The notes under the pieces: generated by a model
What the model was told of the DNA's origin: nothing
Databases searched by the model: none
Seen by the model: only the letters and a program-made list of their open reading frames with translations
Shown here: positions 44,570 through 53,702 of the stretch, one piece after another
Layout of the letters: the number at the start of each line of letters is the position of its first letter
Position numbering within the stretch: position 1 is the first letter of the stretch
Assembly: GCF_003932495.1 (NCBI RefSeq)
Contig: NZ_QZMT01000007.1
Location: 60,892-124,891, forward strand
From: Guyparkeria sp. SCN-R1
Lineage (GTDB): Bacteria > Pseudomonadota > Gammaproteobacteria > Halothiobacillales > Halothiobacillaceae
Length of the DNA stretch: 64,000 nucleotides
Reading direction: 5' to 3'
Position numbers and translations under genes: made by a program

Positions 44570-46563
44570 CCTGTGTCGGGCACTTTTCCGCCGGCATGGC
44601 GCGCATTGCCACCTTGCCGGTCTTTCTCGAGGCGGAGCTTGTGCGCATCCGCCCCTGGCGATCAACGTCTCCCGAGGTGATGGCCGGCTGGGGGCGCAAG
44701 CCCAGCTGGGAGAAGGCGCGTCGCTATGCGGCGCACCACCGGGTGCCCTTGTGGACGCTCGAAGACGGTTTCTTTCGCTCGCTCGGGCTGGGGGTGGCGG
44801 GATCGCCCGCGCACAGCCTGATCGTCGACCCGGTGGGCATCTATTTCGATGCCACGGCGCCGAGCCGGCTCGAGCAGATGATCCTCGCGGACGATCTCGA
44901 TGCCGAGACCCGGCAACGGGCGCAGCATTTGATGCAACAGGTGGTCGACTGGCGCCTGTCTAAGTACAACACCGCGCCGGATAGCCCGTTGCCACCGAGT
45001 AATGGCCGCCCCCGGGTGCTGGTGATCGACCAGACGTTCAACGATGCCTCCGTGCGGTACGGGCTGGCCAATGCCGAAACCTTCCGGCGGATGCTGGACG
45101 AGTCCATCGCGGACAATCCGGGCGCGGAGATTCTCGTCAAGATTCACCCGGACGTGCTGGCCGGCAAGAAGCAGGGGTATCTGCTCGAGGCGGCGCGCGC
45201 GGCCGGGTGCACGCTCCTTGCCGAGCCGCGTTCTCCCTGGGCGGTGCTTGATGCCGTGGATGCCGTCTACACGGTCACGAGCCAGATGGGGTTCGAGGCG
45301 TTGCTGGCGGGCAAGACGGTGCATTGTTTCGGTATGCCGTTCTACGCCGGCTGGGGCCTGACTCGCGACCGCCAATCCAGCCCCCGACGCGGGGTGAGTC
45401 GGGACCTCGTGGCCCTGTTTGCCCATGCGGTGCTGCGCTATCCCCGCTATATCAATCCGTACACCCGGCAGCCTTGCTCACCCGAGGAAGCACTGGGGCG
45501 CATCGCCGAGCAGTACCGGCAGCAGGAGGTCAGCCGGGGGCGGTGGCAGAGCGTTGGCCTGTCGCGACGCAAGCGGCGATTCGTCTCCGACTTTCTCGGC
45601 GCGGCGGCCGACGTGTCCCATGTCTCGGCCGGGACGTTGCCATCCTCGATGGACGACGACGCGCGGGTGGTCGGATGGGCCGCATCAATGCCGCTGGAGT
45701 TGCCGGAGCGGGAAGCGCAGGCGGGCAGGGGGTTGTGGCGCGTGGAGGACGGGTTTCTTCGGTCGGTGGGGCTGGGGGTGGACCTGGTCGAGCCGCTGTC
45801 GTTGGTGCTCGACTCGCGCGGCATCTACTTCGACCCGACGGCGCCCAGCGATCTCGAGGTGCTGCTGGCCGAGACCCGGTTCGACGAGTCCATGCGTGTT
45901 CGGGCGCGCGCCTTGCGCGAACGGCTGGTGGCGCTGCGACTGACCAAGTACAACGTCGGGCACGCCTGTGACCTGAACGCGCCGCCCGGGCGCAAGGTGA
46001 TCCTGGTGCCGGGGCAGGTCGAGACGGATGCCTCGATCCGGTGTGGGGCCGGAGCCGTACGCACGAACCGCCAACTGCTCGAGGCGGTTCGTGCGGCTAA
46101 CCCCTCGGCCTGGATTGTCTACAAGCCGCATCCGGACGTGATATCCGGCGCGCGAGTGGGCGAGGTGTCGAGCGATGACGGGCTGGTCGATCAGGAGTTG
46201 ATCGATGCGGACATGCCAAGCCTGCTCGATCAGGTCGATGAGGTGCATACCATCACGTCCCTGGCCGGCTTCGAGGCCATCCTTCGCGGGGTGGCCGTGA
46301 CCACGTACGGCATGCCGTTCTACGCTGGCTGGGGGTTGACGACCGACCGGCTTGATGCCCCGCGACGCGGCCGGTCGTTGTCGCTGGATGAGCTGGTCGC
46401 CGGCACCCTGATTCTCTACCCGCGTTACCGCGATCCCTCGAGCGGCGAGCTGGTCGATGTCGAGACGGCAGTCTCGCTCCTGGAGGCCTGGAAAAAGGCG
46501 CAGCCGGCCCAGGCCCTGTCGTTGTTCCAGCGGTTCTATCGCCTGGTGCGCCGCCGCCGTTGA
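44566..46563 (+). CDS. kpsC: Capsular polysaccharide Kdo transferase KpsC
   Basis: KpsC, with KpsS, builds the poly-beta-Kdo linker that joins group 2-type capsules to their lipid. The 665 residues contain two homologous halves. Repeated motifs appear in both: [14 protein letters not shown] and [32 protein letters not shown] segments, KIHPDVL and KPHPDV, and [12 protein letters not shown] near each end. This two-GT layout and length match KpsC. No kpsS, kpsF or kpsU is seen in the window. Confidence 0.93.
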   Translation: MTCVGHFSAGMARIATLPVFLEAELVRIRPWRSTSPEVMAGWGRKPSWEKARRYAAHHRVPLWTLEDGFFRSLGLGVAGSPAHSLIVDPVGIYFDATAPSRLEQMILADDLDAETRQRAQHLMQQVVDWRLSKYNTAPDSPLPPSNGRPRVLVIDQTFNDASVRYGLANAETFRRMLDESIADNPGAEILVKIHPDVLAGKKQGYLLEAARAAGCTLLAEPRSPWAVLDAVDAVYTVTSQMGFEALLAGKTVHCFGMPFYAGWGLTRDRQSSPRRGVSRDLVALFAHAVLRYPRYINPYTRQPCSPEEALGRIAEQYRQQEVSRGRWQSVGLSRRKRRFVSDFLGAAADVSHVSAGTLPSSMDDDARVVGWAASMPLELPEREAQAGRGLWRVEDGFLRSVGLGVDLVEPLSLVLDSRGIYFDPTAPSDLEVLLAETRFDESMRVRARALRERLVALRLTKYNVGHACDLNAPPGRKVILVPGQVETDASIRCGAGAVRTNRQLLEAVRAANPSAWIVYKPHPDVISGARVGEVSSDDGLVDQELIDADMPSLLDQVDEVHTITSLAGFEAILRGVAVTTYGMPFYAGWGLTTDRLDAPRRGRSLSLDELVAGTLILYPRYRDPSSGELVDVETAVSLLEAWKKAQPAQALSLFQRFYRLVRRRR

Positions 46564-46570
46564 AGGCGGA

Positions 46571-46599
46571 TTGTTATCCTCGAAGGCGTTACATACACT
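46571..46599 (+). promoter_or_regulatory. Possible sigma-70 promoter before the IS630-cysD frame
   Basis: TTGTTA (46571-46576) and TACACT (46594-46599) are separated by exactly 17 bp, about 75 bp before the ATG at 46673. Confidence 0.5.
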
Positions 46600-46672
46600 C
46601 CCGGATCACCTCCTGATCCAATCAACGGATGCGCCCGGGAAGTGGTCTTTAAAACAATCGCTTGAGGTTTTC

Positions 46673-47467
46673 ATGGCGAGAAAACGTTTTTCGCCGGACG
46701 CGGTGAATCGCCGTCGTCGTGAGGCGGTCAAACTGCGACTCGATGGCCTGACGGTGGCGCAGGCGGCCAAGCGGGCCGGGGTGAGTGCGCCGACCGTGAC
46801 GGCTGCCTTTGCCGCCTTCAAGCGCGGCGGCTGGCCGGCCGTGGATGTGGGGCCCCGTGGGCGGCCACGAAAGGCGGAGAGTCAGCCGACCGAGAACGTG
46901 GGTACGGTTCTGCGTGACCTGCTCGTTGAGGAGCCGGGACGGTGCTGGGACGCGGAACAACTGGCCGAGGCGGCCGAGCAACGGACCGGCACCCGGCCCG
47001 ATGCTCGTGCAATCCGCCGACAGTTGAGCGACTGGGGGCTGGTGCCGCGCCGCCGCTCGATGCCGCGCGGCAAGACCGGTCCGATCGGCAAGAGCCTCGA
47101 GTGGGCGCGTGTCCATGACGCTACCGTCATGGTGGGGGCCGTGCGGAATGTGCCAGCCGAGGCGCCATTGGCGGGCGGTTATCAGTTGACCGTCCAGGAT
47201 GCACGGGGGCGACTGTTGTTTGCCTTGTACACCCAGCCGGTCCGCGCACATGAGTATGTTTCTTTCTGGCAGGCGGCTGCCGAGAAGATTGGCGGCCCCC
47301 TGGCGATCGTCACCCGGGGCATCGCGGTGCAGACGCCAGCGTTGCAACAGGCGCTGCGGCCGTATCGTCACCGCCTCAGGGTGGTGGGGCGTGCCCGCAG
47401 CTCCCGGCCGGTGGCTCGACAGGAGCATCAACCAACACCGAATAAGAACAGGCGCGAGAGCCGGACG
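46673..47467 (+). mobile_element. Decayed IS630-type transposase frame, open into cysD
   Basis: From an ATG with GAGG five bases upstream, about 265 codons encode an N-terminal helix-turn-helix ([20 protein letters not shown]), a winged helix ([15 protein letters not shown], then [18 protein letters not shown]) and a segment resembling an IS630 DDE domain. The acidic catalytic residues are missing, for example AIVTRGIA where relatives have an LVLDNA-like motif. There is no stop codon before the cysD frame, so translation could yield a 565-residue fusion. It is probably a domesticated or decaying transposase; no terminal inverted repeats were identified. Use as a regulator is possible but unproven. 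Confidence 0.65.
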
Positions 47468-48370
47468 GTGACCACGCTGACACACCTGCAACGGCTCGAG
47501 GCCGAGAGCATTCACATCATGCGCGAGGTGGTGGCCGAGACCGAGAACCCGGTCATGCTGTACTCGATCGGCAAGGACTCGGCGGTGATGCTGCACCTGG
47601 CACGCAAGGCATTTGCGCCGGGCCCGCCGCCATTTCCGCTGATGCACATCGACACCCGCTGGAAATTCCGGGCGATGTACGAATTCCGGGACCGGATGGC
47701 CGAGGAAGTCGGCATGGACCTGCTGGTCCACGTCAACCCGGAAGGCGTGGAGAAGGACGTCAATCCGTTCACCCACGGCTCGGCGATTCACACCGAGATC
47801 ATGAAAACCGAGGGCCTCAAGCAGGCGCTCGACAAGTACGGCTTCGACGCCGCCTTCGGCGGGGCGCGCCGCGACGAGGAGAAGTCTCGCGCCAAGGAGC
47901 GCGTGTTCTCGTTCCGCACCGCGCAGCACCGCTGGGACCCGAAGGGTCAGCGCCCCGAGCTGTGGAAGCTCTACAACGCCCGCAAGCACAAGGGCGAGTC
48001 GATTCGGGTCTTCCCGCTGTCGAACTGGACCGAGCTCGACATCTGGCAGTACATCTACCTCGAGAACATCCCGATCGTGCCGCTGTACTACTCGGCGGAG
48101 CGTCCGGTGGTCGAGCGTGACGGCACGCTGATCATGGTTGATGACGACCGCATGCCGCTCAACGAGGGCGAGGTGCCGATGATGAAGAAGGTTCGCTTCC
48201 GCACGCTCGGCTGCTACCCGCTGACCGGGGCGATCGAGTCCGAGGCGGACACGCTCACCGACATCATCCAGGAGATGCTCCTGACCAACACCTCCGAGCG
48301 CCAGGGCCGCGTGATCGATCACGATTCGGCCGCCTCGATGGAGAAGAAAAAGCAGGAAGGCTACTTCTGA
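47468..48370 (+). CDS. cysD: Sulfate adenylyltransferase subunit 2 CysD
   Basis: CysD forms APS from sulfate and ATP together with the GTPase CysN. The 300 residues from the GTG at 47468 match E. coli CysD (302 residues) almost end to end: [18 protein letters not shown], the PP-loop-type [52 protein letters not shown] and the C-terminal [11 protein letters not shown]. The frame is open upstream into the IS630-like sequence, so the start is uncertain. No cysN follows, which is unusual; the next gene is on the other strand. In a capsule locus it could feed sulfation or be separate sulfur metabolism. Confidence 0.92.
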   Translation: MTTLTHLQRLEAESIHIMREVVAETENPVMLYSIGKDSAVMLHLARKAFAPGPPPFPLMHIDTRWKFRAMYEFRDRMAEEVGMDLLVHVNPEGVEKDVNPFTHGSAIHTEIMKTEGLKQALDKYGFDAAFGGARRDEEKSRAKERVFSFRTAQHRWDPKGQRPELWKLYNARKHKGESIRVFPLSNWTELDIWQYIYLENIPIVPLYYSAERPVVERDGTLIMVDDDRMPLNEGEVPMMKKVRFRTLGCYPLTGAIESEADTLTDIIQEMLLTNTSERQGRVIDHDSAASMEKKKQEGYF

Positions 48371-48404
48371 ACCATTGGCTCGAAAGCACTTGAAGCGGGA
48401 AGAG

Positions 48405-48431
48405 AAAGGGAGGCTTGGAGCCCCCCTTTTT
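48405..48431 (+). terminator. Terminator after cysD
   Basis: GGGAGGC and GCCCCCC pair with one mismatch, followed by T5. The remaining gap to 48560 shows no gene. Confidence 0.6.
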
Positions 48432-48560
48432 CATGTTGCCTGGGTTATCCGCCTAGGGTCATCCGCCCGGCGATTTCGGTGACGTTGTTTCCTGTTTGCG
48501 CTGAACTCGCGGCCGGGCCGATAAGGCCCAGTCCGCGAGTTGTGAAAGACACGCGGAATA

Positions 48561-49640
48561 TCAGTCGCGATGGTCACGAATGATCAGGATGAGCATGTGC
48601 ACGATCACCGCCAGGAACAGGGTGATCAGGGCAAATACCACCGAGTTGTAGGTGCGCTCGGGCTCGACCGGGTACTCCGGCATCAGCGGGCTTTGCAGTA
48701 CCGAGACCTGCTTGAGCTTGCGAGCGGCCTCGATGCGCGTGTTTTCCAAGGCGGCGATTGCGCTGGAGTAGGTTTCCTGCGCGAACTCGGCCTGAAGTTC
48801 GAGTGTCTGGTAATGCGCCGATACCCGGTTGAGTGACTCGCCCGTCGCCTGGGCCAGCCGCTTCTTCTCCAGATCGATCTGCTCGCGCAGGGCATCGATC
48901 TCGCTCTTGACCTGCACCATCTCGGCCGATTGCCCGCTCTGATAGCTCGCGATGGCCTTTTGCCGGGCCGCGAGTCGGGAGAGTTCGCCCTCCAGGGACG
49001 CGACCACCTGGTTCAACGCCTCGACGGTCTGGGTCGGGGCGACCAGACCCTCCTCGTTCTGGTAAGCCAGCAGGTCGTCGCGAGATTCCATCAGTCGGCT
49101 GTGCAGGCGCTTGACCTGTTTCTCCAGGAAGATCACCTGCTCCTCGGCCAGCCGTCGCCCCATCTCGTTCATGTGCGCTTCGCCCGCCTCCAGCAGGAGG
49201 TCCGCCAACTCCTTGGCAAAGGCCGGTTCGAATGCCTGGACCTTGATGTTCAACACCCCGGCATAATCGTCCAGCTCGACGCTGACGCGCTTCATGTAGT
49301 AGTCGTGGAGGTCCTCGATCGGCGCCTCGGCATTGTGAAGCCGGGCGAACCAATCGCCGTTCTGGCTGTAATGCTCGCGAAACGGCATCTCCTTGCTGAT
49401 GCGCTTGAGCATGTCGACCGACAGCAGGTGTTCACGCAATAGCAGCAGGTCCTTTTGGCCACTGGTGCCTCCGCTCATCAGCGACGAGAAGGACAGCTCC
49501 GGCGGCGCGATCTGTGGGCTTTCCAGGACCACCGTTGCCTTCGAGACATAACGGTCCTCGGCCCAGAGGTGCCAGTAGAGGGTAACGGCCGTAATTGCGA
49601 CCAAGGCAATCAGCCAATGGGGTTGGATCTTGAGTTTCAT
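48561..49640 (-). CDS. kpsE: Capsule export inner-membrane protein KpsE-like (PCP-3)
   Basis: KpsE/CtrB proteins are periplasmic adaptors linking the KpsMT transporter to the outer-membrane channel. The 359 residues have an N-terminal helix (about 8-27), a long periplasmic coiled-coil region (EEQVIFLEKQVKRLHSRLM, SEIDALREQIDLEKKRL), a Pro-rich stretch (SPLMPEYPVEPER) and a C-terminal helix (SVVFALITLFLAVIVHMLIL). This is the polysaccharide co-polymerase type 3 layout. The start overlaps the kpsT stop (ATGA). Confidence 0.92.
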   Translation of the reverse strand: MKLKIQPHWLIALVAITAVTLYWHLWAEDRYVSKATVVLESPQIAPPELSFSSLMSGGTSGQKDLLLLREHLLSVDMLKRISKEMPFREHYSQNGDWFARLHNAEAPIEDLHDYYMKRVSVELDDYAGVLNIKVQAFEPAFAKELADLLLEAGEAHMNEMGRRLAEEQVIFLEKQVKRLHSRLMESRDDLLAYQNEEGLVAPTQTVEALNQVVASLEGELSRLAARQKAIASYQSGQSAEMVQVKSEIDALREQIDLEKKRLAQATGESLNRVSAHYQTLELQAEFAQETYSSAIAALENTRIEAARKLKQVSVLQSPLMPEYPVEPERTYNSVVFALITLFLAVIVHMLILIIRDHRD

Positions 49641-50605
49641 GAATGCGGAGGTTCTTGCTGATTGGTGTTAGGGGAATTCGTCGTGTCGTTGCCGCCGCCG
49701 GGCGTCGGGTTCGAGTCGAGAAAGGCTTCGAGCTGGTCGATGTGCTGGCGTGTGGTCACCATGGCTGTCTTGCGCGCCGTGATTTCGGGGGCGGGCAGGC
49801 GAAGCTGCCGCGCCTTCTTCAGTGCCGTGTGCTGCTGGCGCCATTGCCGGCGATATTCCTTGAGCCACTTGGCTGCCTGGTCCTTGTCACTCGGCGTGAG
49901 GTCGGGCGGCGGGGCGTCATCGGTGTCCTTGTCGGCTTTCGACTCACCGCCGGTCGCGTCGTGGTAGATCTTGATCGCGTCGTTGATGTCGTCGAACCAG
50001 GTCGCGTGCCCGTTTTCCAGGTAAATGCCGGCATGGCATAGCTCCTTGAGGATGCCTTCCTGGTGCGAAACCATGATGAGACTGGCCTCGCCGATCTTGT
50101 CCTTGAAGGCCTTTTTCGCCTTTTCCTTGAACATTCGGTCGCCGACGGCCGTGGCTTCGTCCGAGAGGTAGATGTCGAAGTTGAACGCGAGCGACAGGCC
50201 GAAGGCCAGACGTGCTCGCATGCCCGACGAATACGTGTTCATCGGCTCGTCGAAGGCATCACCGATCTCGGCGAACGACTGCACCTTTTCGATCACCTCG
50301 CTAACCTTGGCCTCGCCGCCGTGGATGCGTGCCACGAACTTGACGTTTTGCCGACCGGTCATCGACCCCTGAAACCCCCCGGTCAGACCGATGGGCCAGG
50401 ACACGCGGCTATGTCGAATGACATCGCCTCGTTCCGGCGCATCCATTCCGCCGATCAGGCGCAGCAGCGTCGACTTGCCGGCACCGTTTCGCCCCAGCAG
50501 GCCCACGTTGACGCCAGGCGGGATCGTCAGGTTGATGTCGCGCAATACCCAGTCACTGCCGTGATGATTGTGGTAGCGCTTGTACAGGTTTCGGATTTCG
50601 ATCAT
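49637..50605 (-). CDS. kpsT: Capsule ABC transporter ATPase KpsT with C-terminal extension
   Basis: KpsT powers export of the lipid-linked capsule. Walker A is GRNGAGKST (38-46), the signature is YSSGMRARL (125-133), Walker B YLSDEATAVGD (146-156) and the H-loop His181. The core ends near residue 220, the normal KpsT length. A further roughly 100 residues are acidic and then basic, Gln/Thr/Asn-rich (KWLKEYRRQWRQQHTALKKA), and end in a low-complexity tail. The ATG at 50605 overlaps the kpsM stop. The extension's role is unknown. Confidence 0.93.
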   Translation of the reverse strand: MIEIRNLYKRYHNHHGSDWVLRDINLTIPPGVNVGLLGRNGAGKSTLLRLIGGMDAPERGDVIRHSRVSWPIGLTGGFQGSMTGRQNVKFVARIHGGEAKVSEVIEKVQSFAEIGDAFDEPMNTYSSGMRARLAFGLSLAFNFDIYLSDEATAVGDRMFKEKAKKAFKDKIGEASLIMVSHQEGILKELCHAGIYLENGHATWFDDINDAIKIYHDATGGESKADKDTDDAPPPDLTPSDKDQAAKWLKEYRRQWRQQHTALKKARQLRLPAPEITARKTAMVTTRQHIDQLEAFLDSNPTPGGGNDTTNSPNTNQQEPPHS

Positions 50606-51426
50606 TTGGCCTTGAGCCTCAACTCGAAACGAAGGTGCAGCATCAACCCCAGCGCGATCAGCCCCAGCGCCCAGTACCAGAGGTAGGTGATGTCGGTTCC
50701 CGGGAGTGGCTCGTAGTACGGGAAGAATCCCACCCGCATGTACTCGATGCCATGCACGATCGGGTTGTACATCAGGTAGACCAGCAGGTCGTGCGGCAGC
50801 AGGTGCAACGGCGCGATGACGTTGGAGAGGATCAGCAGCGGCAACGAGACGATGCGCACGAGCTTGCTGATTTCCGGCACCAGCGCGGACAGGGCCGACA
50901 GCGTCAGACCGGCGCCGATGCCGAGTGCCCAGAGCGACATCCAGCCTGCCATCGCCATCACGGGACGATCCGGCAGCAGGTCCAGCTGGATCAAGGCCCC
51001 CACGGCGATGAACAGCAGAAAGATCACGCTGCGGGTCATGCCCTCGAGATAACAACGCACCAGTACCGTGTCGACCGGTTTGACCTGTCGGTAGGCAAAC
51101 AGTCCCTGGTTGGCCTCGATCGCGCCGATGGGGCGCTGCATGTTCTCGCGGAACAGGAAGAACCCCAGCAGGCCGGTGATCATCCAGGGCACGAATTCCG
51201 CGCCGGCAATCTGCGCGTCGTGTCCGAGTACCACCACCCGTACGGCGATCATGATCGCCACGAAGGCGATGGGCTCGACGATCATCCAGAACCAGGCCAG
51301 CCGGTCCGCCATGAGCCGCGCGAGAAATTCGCGGACGAACAGCGCGCTCCAGACCGACCGGGTGACTTCCCAAGGCGGGCGGCCCGGCTGCGGCTGGTCG
51401 TGGGTCGTGTCGGAACTAATGGCCAT
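50602..51426 (-). CDS. kpsM: Capsule ABC transporter permease KpsM
   Basis: The 274-residue ABC-2-type permease has about six membrane helices (FWMIVEPIAFVAIMIAVRVVV, MITGLLGFFLFRENM, SVIFLLFIAVGALIQL, WALGIGAGLTLSALS, LPLLILSNVIAPLHLLP, WYWALGLIALGLMLHL). Family signatures include VREFLARLMADRLAWFW and YNPIVHGIEYMR. It overlaps kpsT (ATGA) and starts at the kpsD stop. Confidence 0.94.
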   Translation of the reverse strand: MAISSDTTHDQPQPGRPPWEVTRSVWSALFVREFLARLMADRLAWFWMIVEPIAFVAIMIAVRVVVLGHDAQIAGAEFVPWMITGLLGFFLFRENMQRPIGAIEANQGLFAYRQVKPVDTVLVRCYLEGMTRSVIFLLFIAVGALIQLDLLPDRPVMAMAGWMSLWALGIGAGLTLSALSALVPEISKLVRIVSLPLLILSNVIAPLHLLPHDLLVYLMYNPIVHGIEYMRVGFFPYYEPLPGTDITYLWYWALGLIALGLMLHLRFELRLKAK

Positions 51427-53141
51427 TACAGGTCCAGTGCTACCTTCGCGGCGATCGCGATCTGGTAAAGGATCTGCGTGATGTTGGTCGCCAACTGCAG
51501 GTTCTTGGTCGGTACCTTCGGCAGGACGAGAATCTCGTCACCCGGGCGGACGGTCGTTTCCCCGGCCTGGGCCACCTCACCGTTCGCGTGGACCACCAGG
51601 ATGCGATCGTCATCGGCACGTGAGCTGAAGCCGCCGGCGCTTGCGATGTAATCCTCGATGTCGCGATCCGGACGGAAGACCACCGATTGCGGCATGACGA
51701 CCTCGCCGCTGATGAGGATCGAGTCGGAGTGCTCCGGCAGGGTCACCACGTCGCCGTCACGAAGGCGCAGGTTGGTTACCTGTCCGTTGTCGGCGACCAC
51801 GAGTCGACCATTGGGCTCGACGTCGCGGGCTCGCTTGACGAACTCGGTGATCAGCTCGGCTTCCTTGACCCGGATTTCGGCCTCTTCCGGTGTCGAGGAC
51901 GAGGCGCCGAGATAGGTCGACTCCAGCCGCTGCAGGTTTTCCTCCAGGGCGATTTTCTGACGCTCGGCGACGCTTTCCCGACGAATGGACACATCCTTCG
52001 TCGCCGTGAGTTCCGGCGGCACCGCGACGGCGTCGAGCAGCTCGTGCAGCGAGGCATCTCGCGGGAGGACGTACCGGGACGGCCCGAAGAAGCTCCCCTC
52101 GAGCTGAACCACGATGTACTCCTCGCGCTGGTCGCTGGAGAAGAGGACGTCATCACCATTCTTGAGTGGCGTACTGGTGAAGTCATCAAGCGCCACATAC
52201 TGTGAAATCGGCTTGTCACCGCGGAAGCCGCGCAGCAGCACGTGCGAGACATCGGATTTCAGGCGGGCCAGGTCCAGGAGCGTCTTGCCGTTGGAGCCGT
52301 CCTCCACGAGTTCGAACGCGTACGGTCGAGCCACGTCACCGGTGACGGCCACGGTCGGTCCTTTCTCGCGCACGATGATGGTGTCGCCGTCCTTGAACTG
52401 CGGACGGGGAAGCTCGCCCTCGAGCAGGAAGTCGTACAGATCCGCCGAGGTAATGACCTTGCCGTTGCGGATCACGTCGACCTGGCGATAGCTGCCCATC
52501 ACCGGGTCGATGCCTTCGGCCTGCGCGATGAAGTACAGAAGCGAGTCCGTCGGCACCCCGGCATACCGGCCCGGGTTGTTGACAAAACCCGTGACGTACA
52601 GGGCGACGGGTTGTACACCCTGCAGGTTGGTATAGACCTCGACGTTTTCCGGGTAGACCGAGCGGATGGCGCCGGTGATCCGGCTGTTGAGTTCGCCCGC
52701 ACTCGCGCCTTGCACCGGCACGGGGCCCACGCCGGCGATGAAGACATTCCCCTGCGAATCGACCGAGAGGACACTCTGCATCTCCACGGCGCCCCAGACG
52801 CGTAGGTTGATCTGATCGCCCGGCACGACGCGGTAATCCGGGTTCACCCCGTCGGCGCGGGTGTCGCGGAAGCCGCCCTCGAACAGGTGAGCGCCGAACG
52901 GAGGCAGCGATTCCTCGTCAATGCTCGTCTCGCCCTTGCCCGAGGTGCCCCAGGACCCGACTGACCAGTCGGCCCGTGCGCGATCGTCGATTTCTTCGGG
53001 GACGGGTTTCGCCTGCTCGTCCTCGCTCAGACCGCTGGTGCCCGACCCCGGCATCTCTTGTGCCGAGGCGGTGGGTAGCCACAAGGTCAGTGCGAGAAGA
53101 CTGGCCATGAATAGGGGAAAAACGTTTGTGAATCGAAGCAT
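51426..53141 (-). CDS. kpsD: Polysaccharide export outer-membrane protein KpsD-like
   Basis: The 571-residue secreted protein has a signal peptide (about 1-27, TASAQ), a polysaccharide export domain (YRVVPGDQINLRVWGAVEM, FIAGVGPVPVQGASAGELN, NVEVYTNLQGVQPVALYVTG) and later SLBB-type repeats (GPTVAVTGDVARPYAFELV, QLEGSFFGPSRYVLPRDAS, ILISGEVVMPQSVVF). It matches the KpsD branch of group 2-type export. It forms an operon with kpsM-kpsT-kpsE downstream and the lipoprotein upstream. Confidence 0.93.
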   Translation of the reverse strand: MLRFTNVFPLFMASLLALTLWLPTASAQEMPGSGTSGLSEDEQAKPVPEEIDDRARADWSVGSWGTSGKGETSIDEESLPPFGAHLFEGGFRDTRADGVNPDYRVVPGDQINLRVWGAVEMQSVLSVDSQGNVFIAGVGPVPVQGASAGELNSRITGAIRSVYPENVEVYTNLQGVQPVALYVTGFVNNPGRYAGVPTDSLLYFIAQAEGIDPVMGSYRQVDVIRNGKVITSADLYDFLLEGELPRPQFKDGDTIIVREKGPTVAVTGDVARPYAFELVEDGSNGKTLLDLARLKSDVSHVLLRGFRGDKPISQYVALDDFTSTPLKNGDDVLFSSDQREEYIVVQLEGSFFGPSRYVLPRDASLHELLDAVAVPPELTATKDVSIRRESVAERQKIALEENLQRLESTYLGASSSTPEEAEIRVKEAELITEFVKRARDVEPNGRLVVADNGQVTNLRLRDGDVVTLPEHSDSILISGEVVMPQSVVFRPDRDIEDYIASAGGFSSRADDDRILVVHANGEVAQAGETTVRPGDEILVLPKVPTKNLQLATNITQILYQIAIAAKVALDL

Positions 53142-53191
53142 GGTGTATTAGCCGATAAAGTGGTGAAAGCGTATTGGCAGTGATCGCTGGG

Positions 53192-53578
53192 TTAGCGGGT
53201 CACGTTCCGAACCCAGTGCCAGGTGTTTTCGTGTTGGCAGGCAATGCCCACCAAGGAACCGCTGGCCGGTGTGGACACATCGATCCGACGGCATACACGA
53301 CCGCTGGCGGCATGGTAGGGAGCGCGTGCGGTCAGGGTGGCCGGTGAGCCCCACGGGCTTTGGGAAAACTCGGCCTGCTCGTCCTCTGCTGCCTTGCTCA
53401 GGAACGTCGTAATGTCCGCGGGCAGGCGTTTTTCGCCTTCCACGTTGAGGGATGGGGAGTCAAAGTCCTGATCGGTTGGCTGGGTGGCCATGTGCTGGCA
53501 GCCAGCAAGCAGGGTCACGGCCAGAAAGCCGACGGTGGCAAAAGCTGATCGCGAAATGAGAGAAGATAAAGTGTTCAC
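53192..53578 (-). CDS. Small predicted lipoprotein of the capsule operon
   Basis: The 128-residue protein has a signal sequence and lipobox LLAGC (Cys27); Gln at +2 favours outer-membrane sorting. The mature part has an acidic linker and a short C-terminal domain with two conserved-looking cysteines (AASGRVCRRIDV, LVGIACQHENTWHWVRNV), probably disulfide-linked. I do not recognise the family. A GTG start with AGGA six bases before fits. Its place between the lipid-synthesis genes and kpsD suggests a role in capsule export or anchoring, by context only. Confidence 0.8.
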   Translation of the reverse strand: MNTLSSLISRSAFATVGFLAVTLLAGCQHMATQPTDQDFDSPSLNVEGEKRLPADITTFLSKAAEDEQAEFSQSPWGSPATLTARAPYHAASGRVCRRIDVSTPASGSLVGIACQHENTWHWVRNVTR

Positions 53579-53702
53579 GTAACATCCTGATTATGATGGG
53601 TTTATGACGATAATCTTCGACCCGGAAGTCGAGCGGTAGTTCGGTCGGCGCGCGAATTTTTCTACGCGGTCACGACCAGAAAGCCGGTCGATGATGACGA
53701 CC

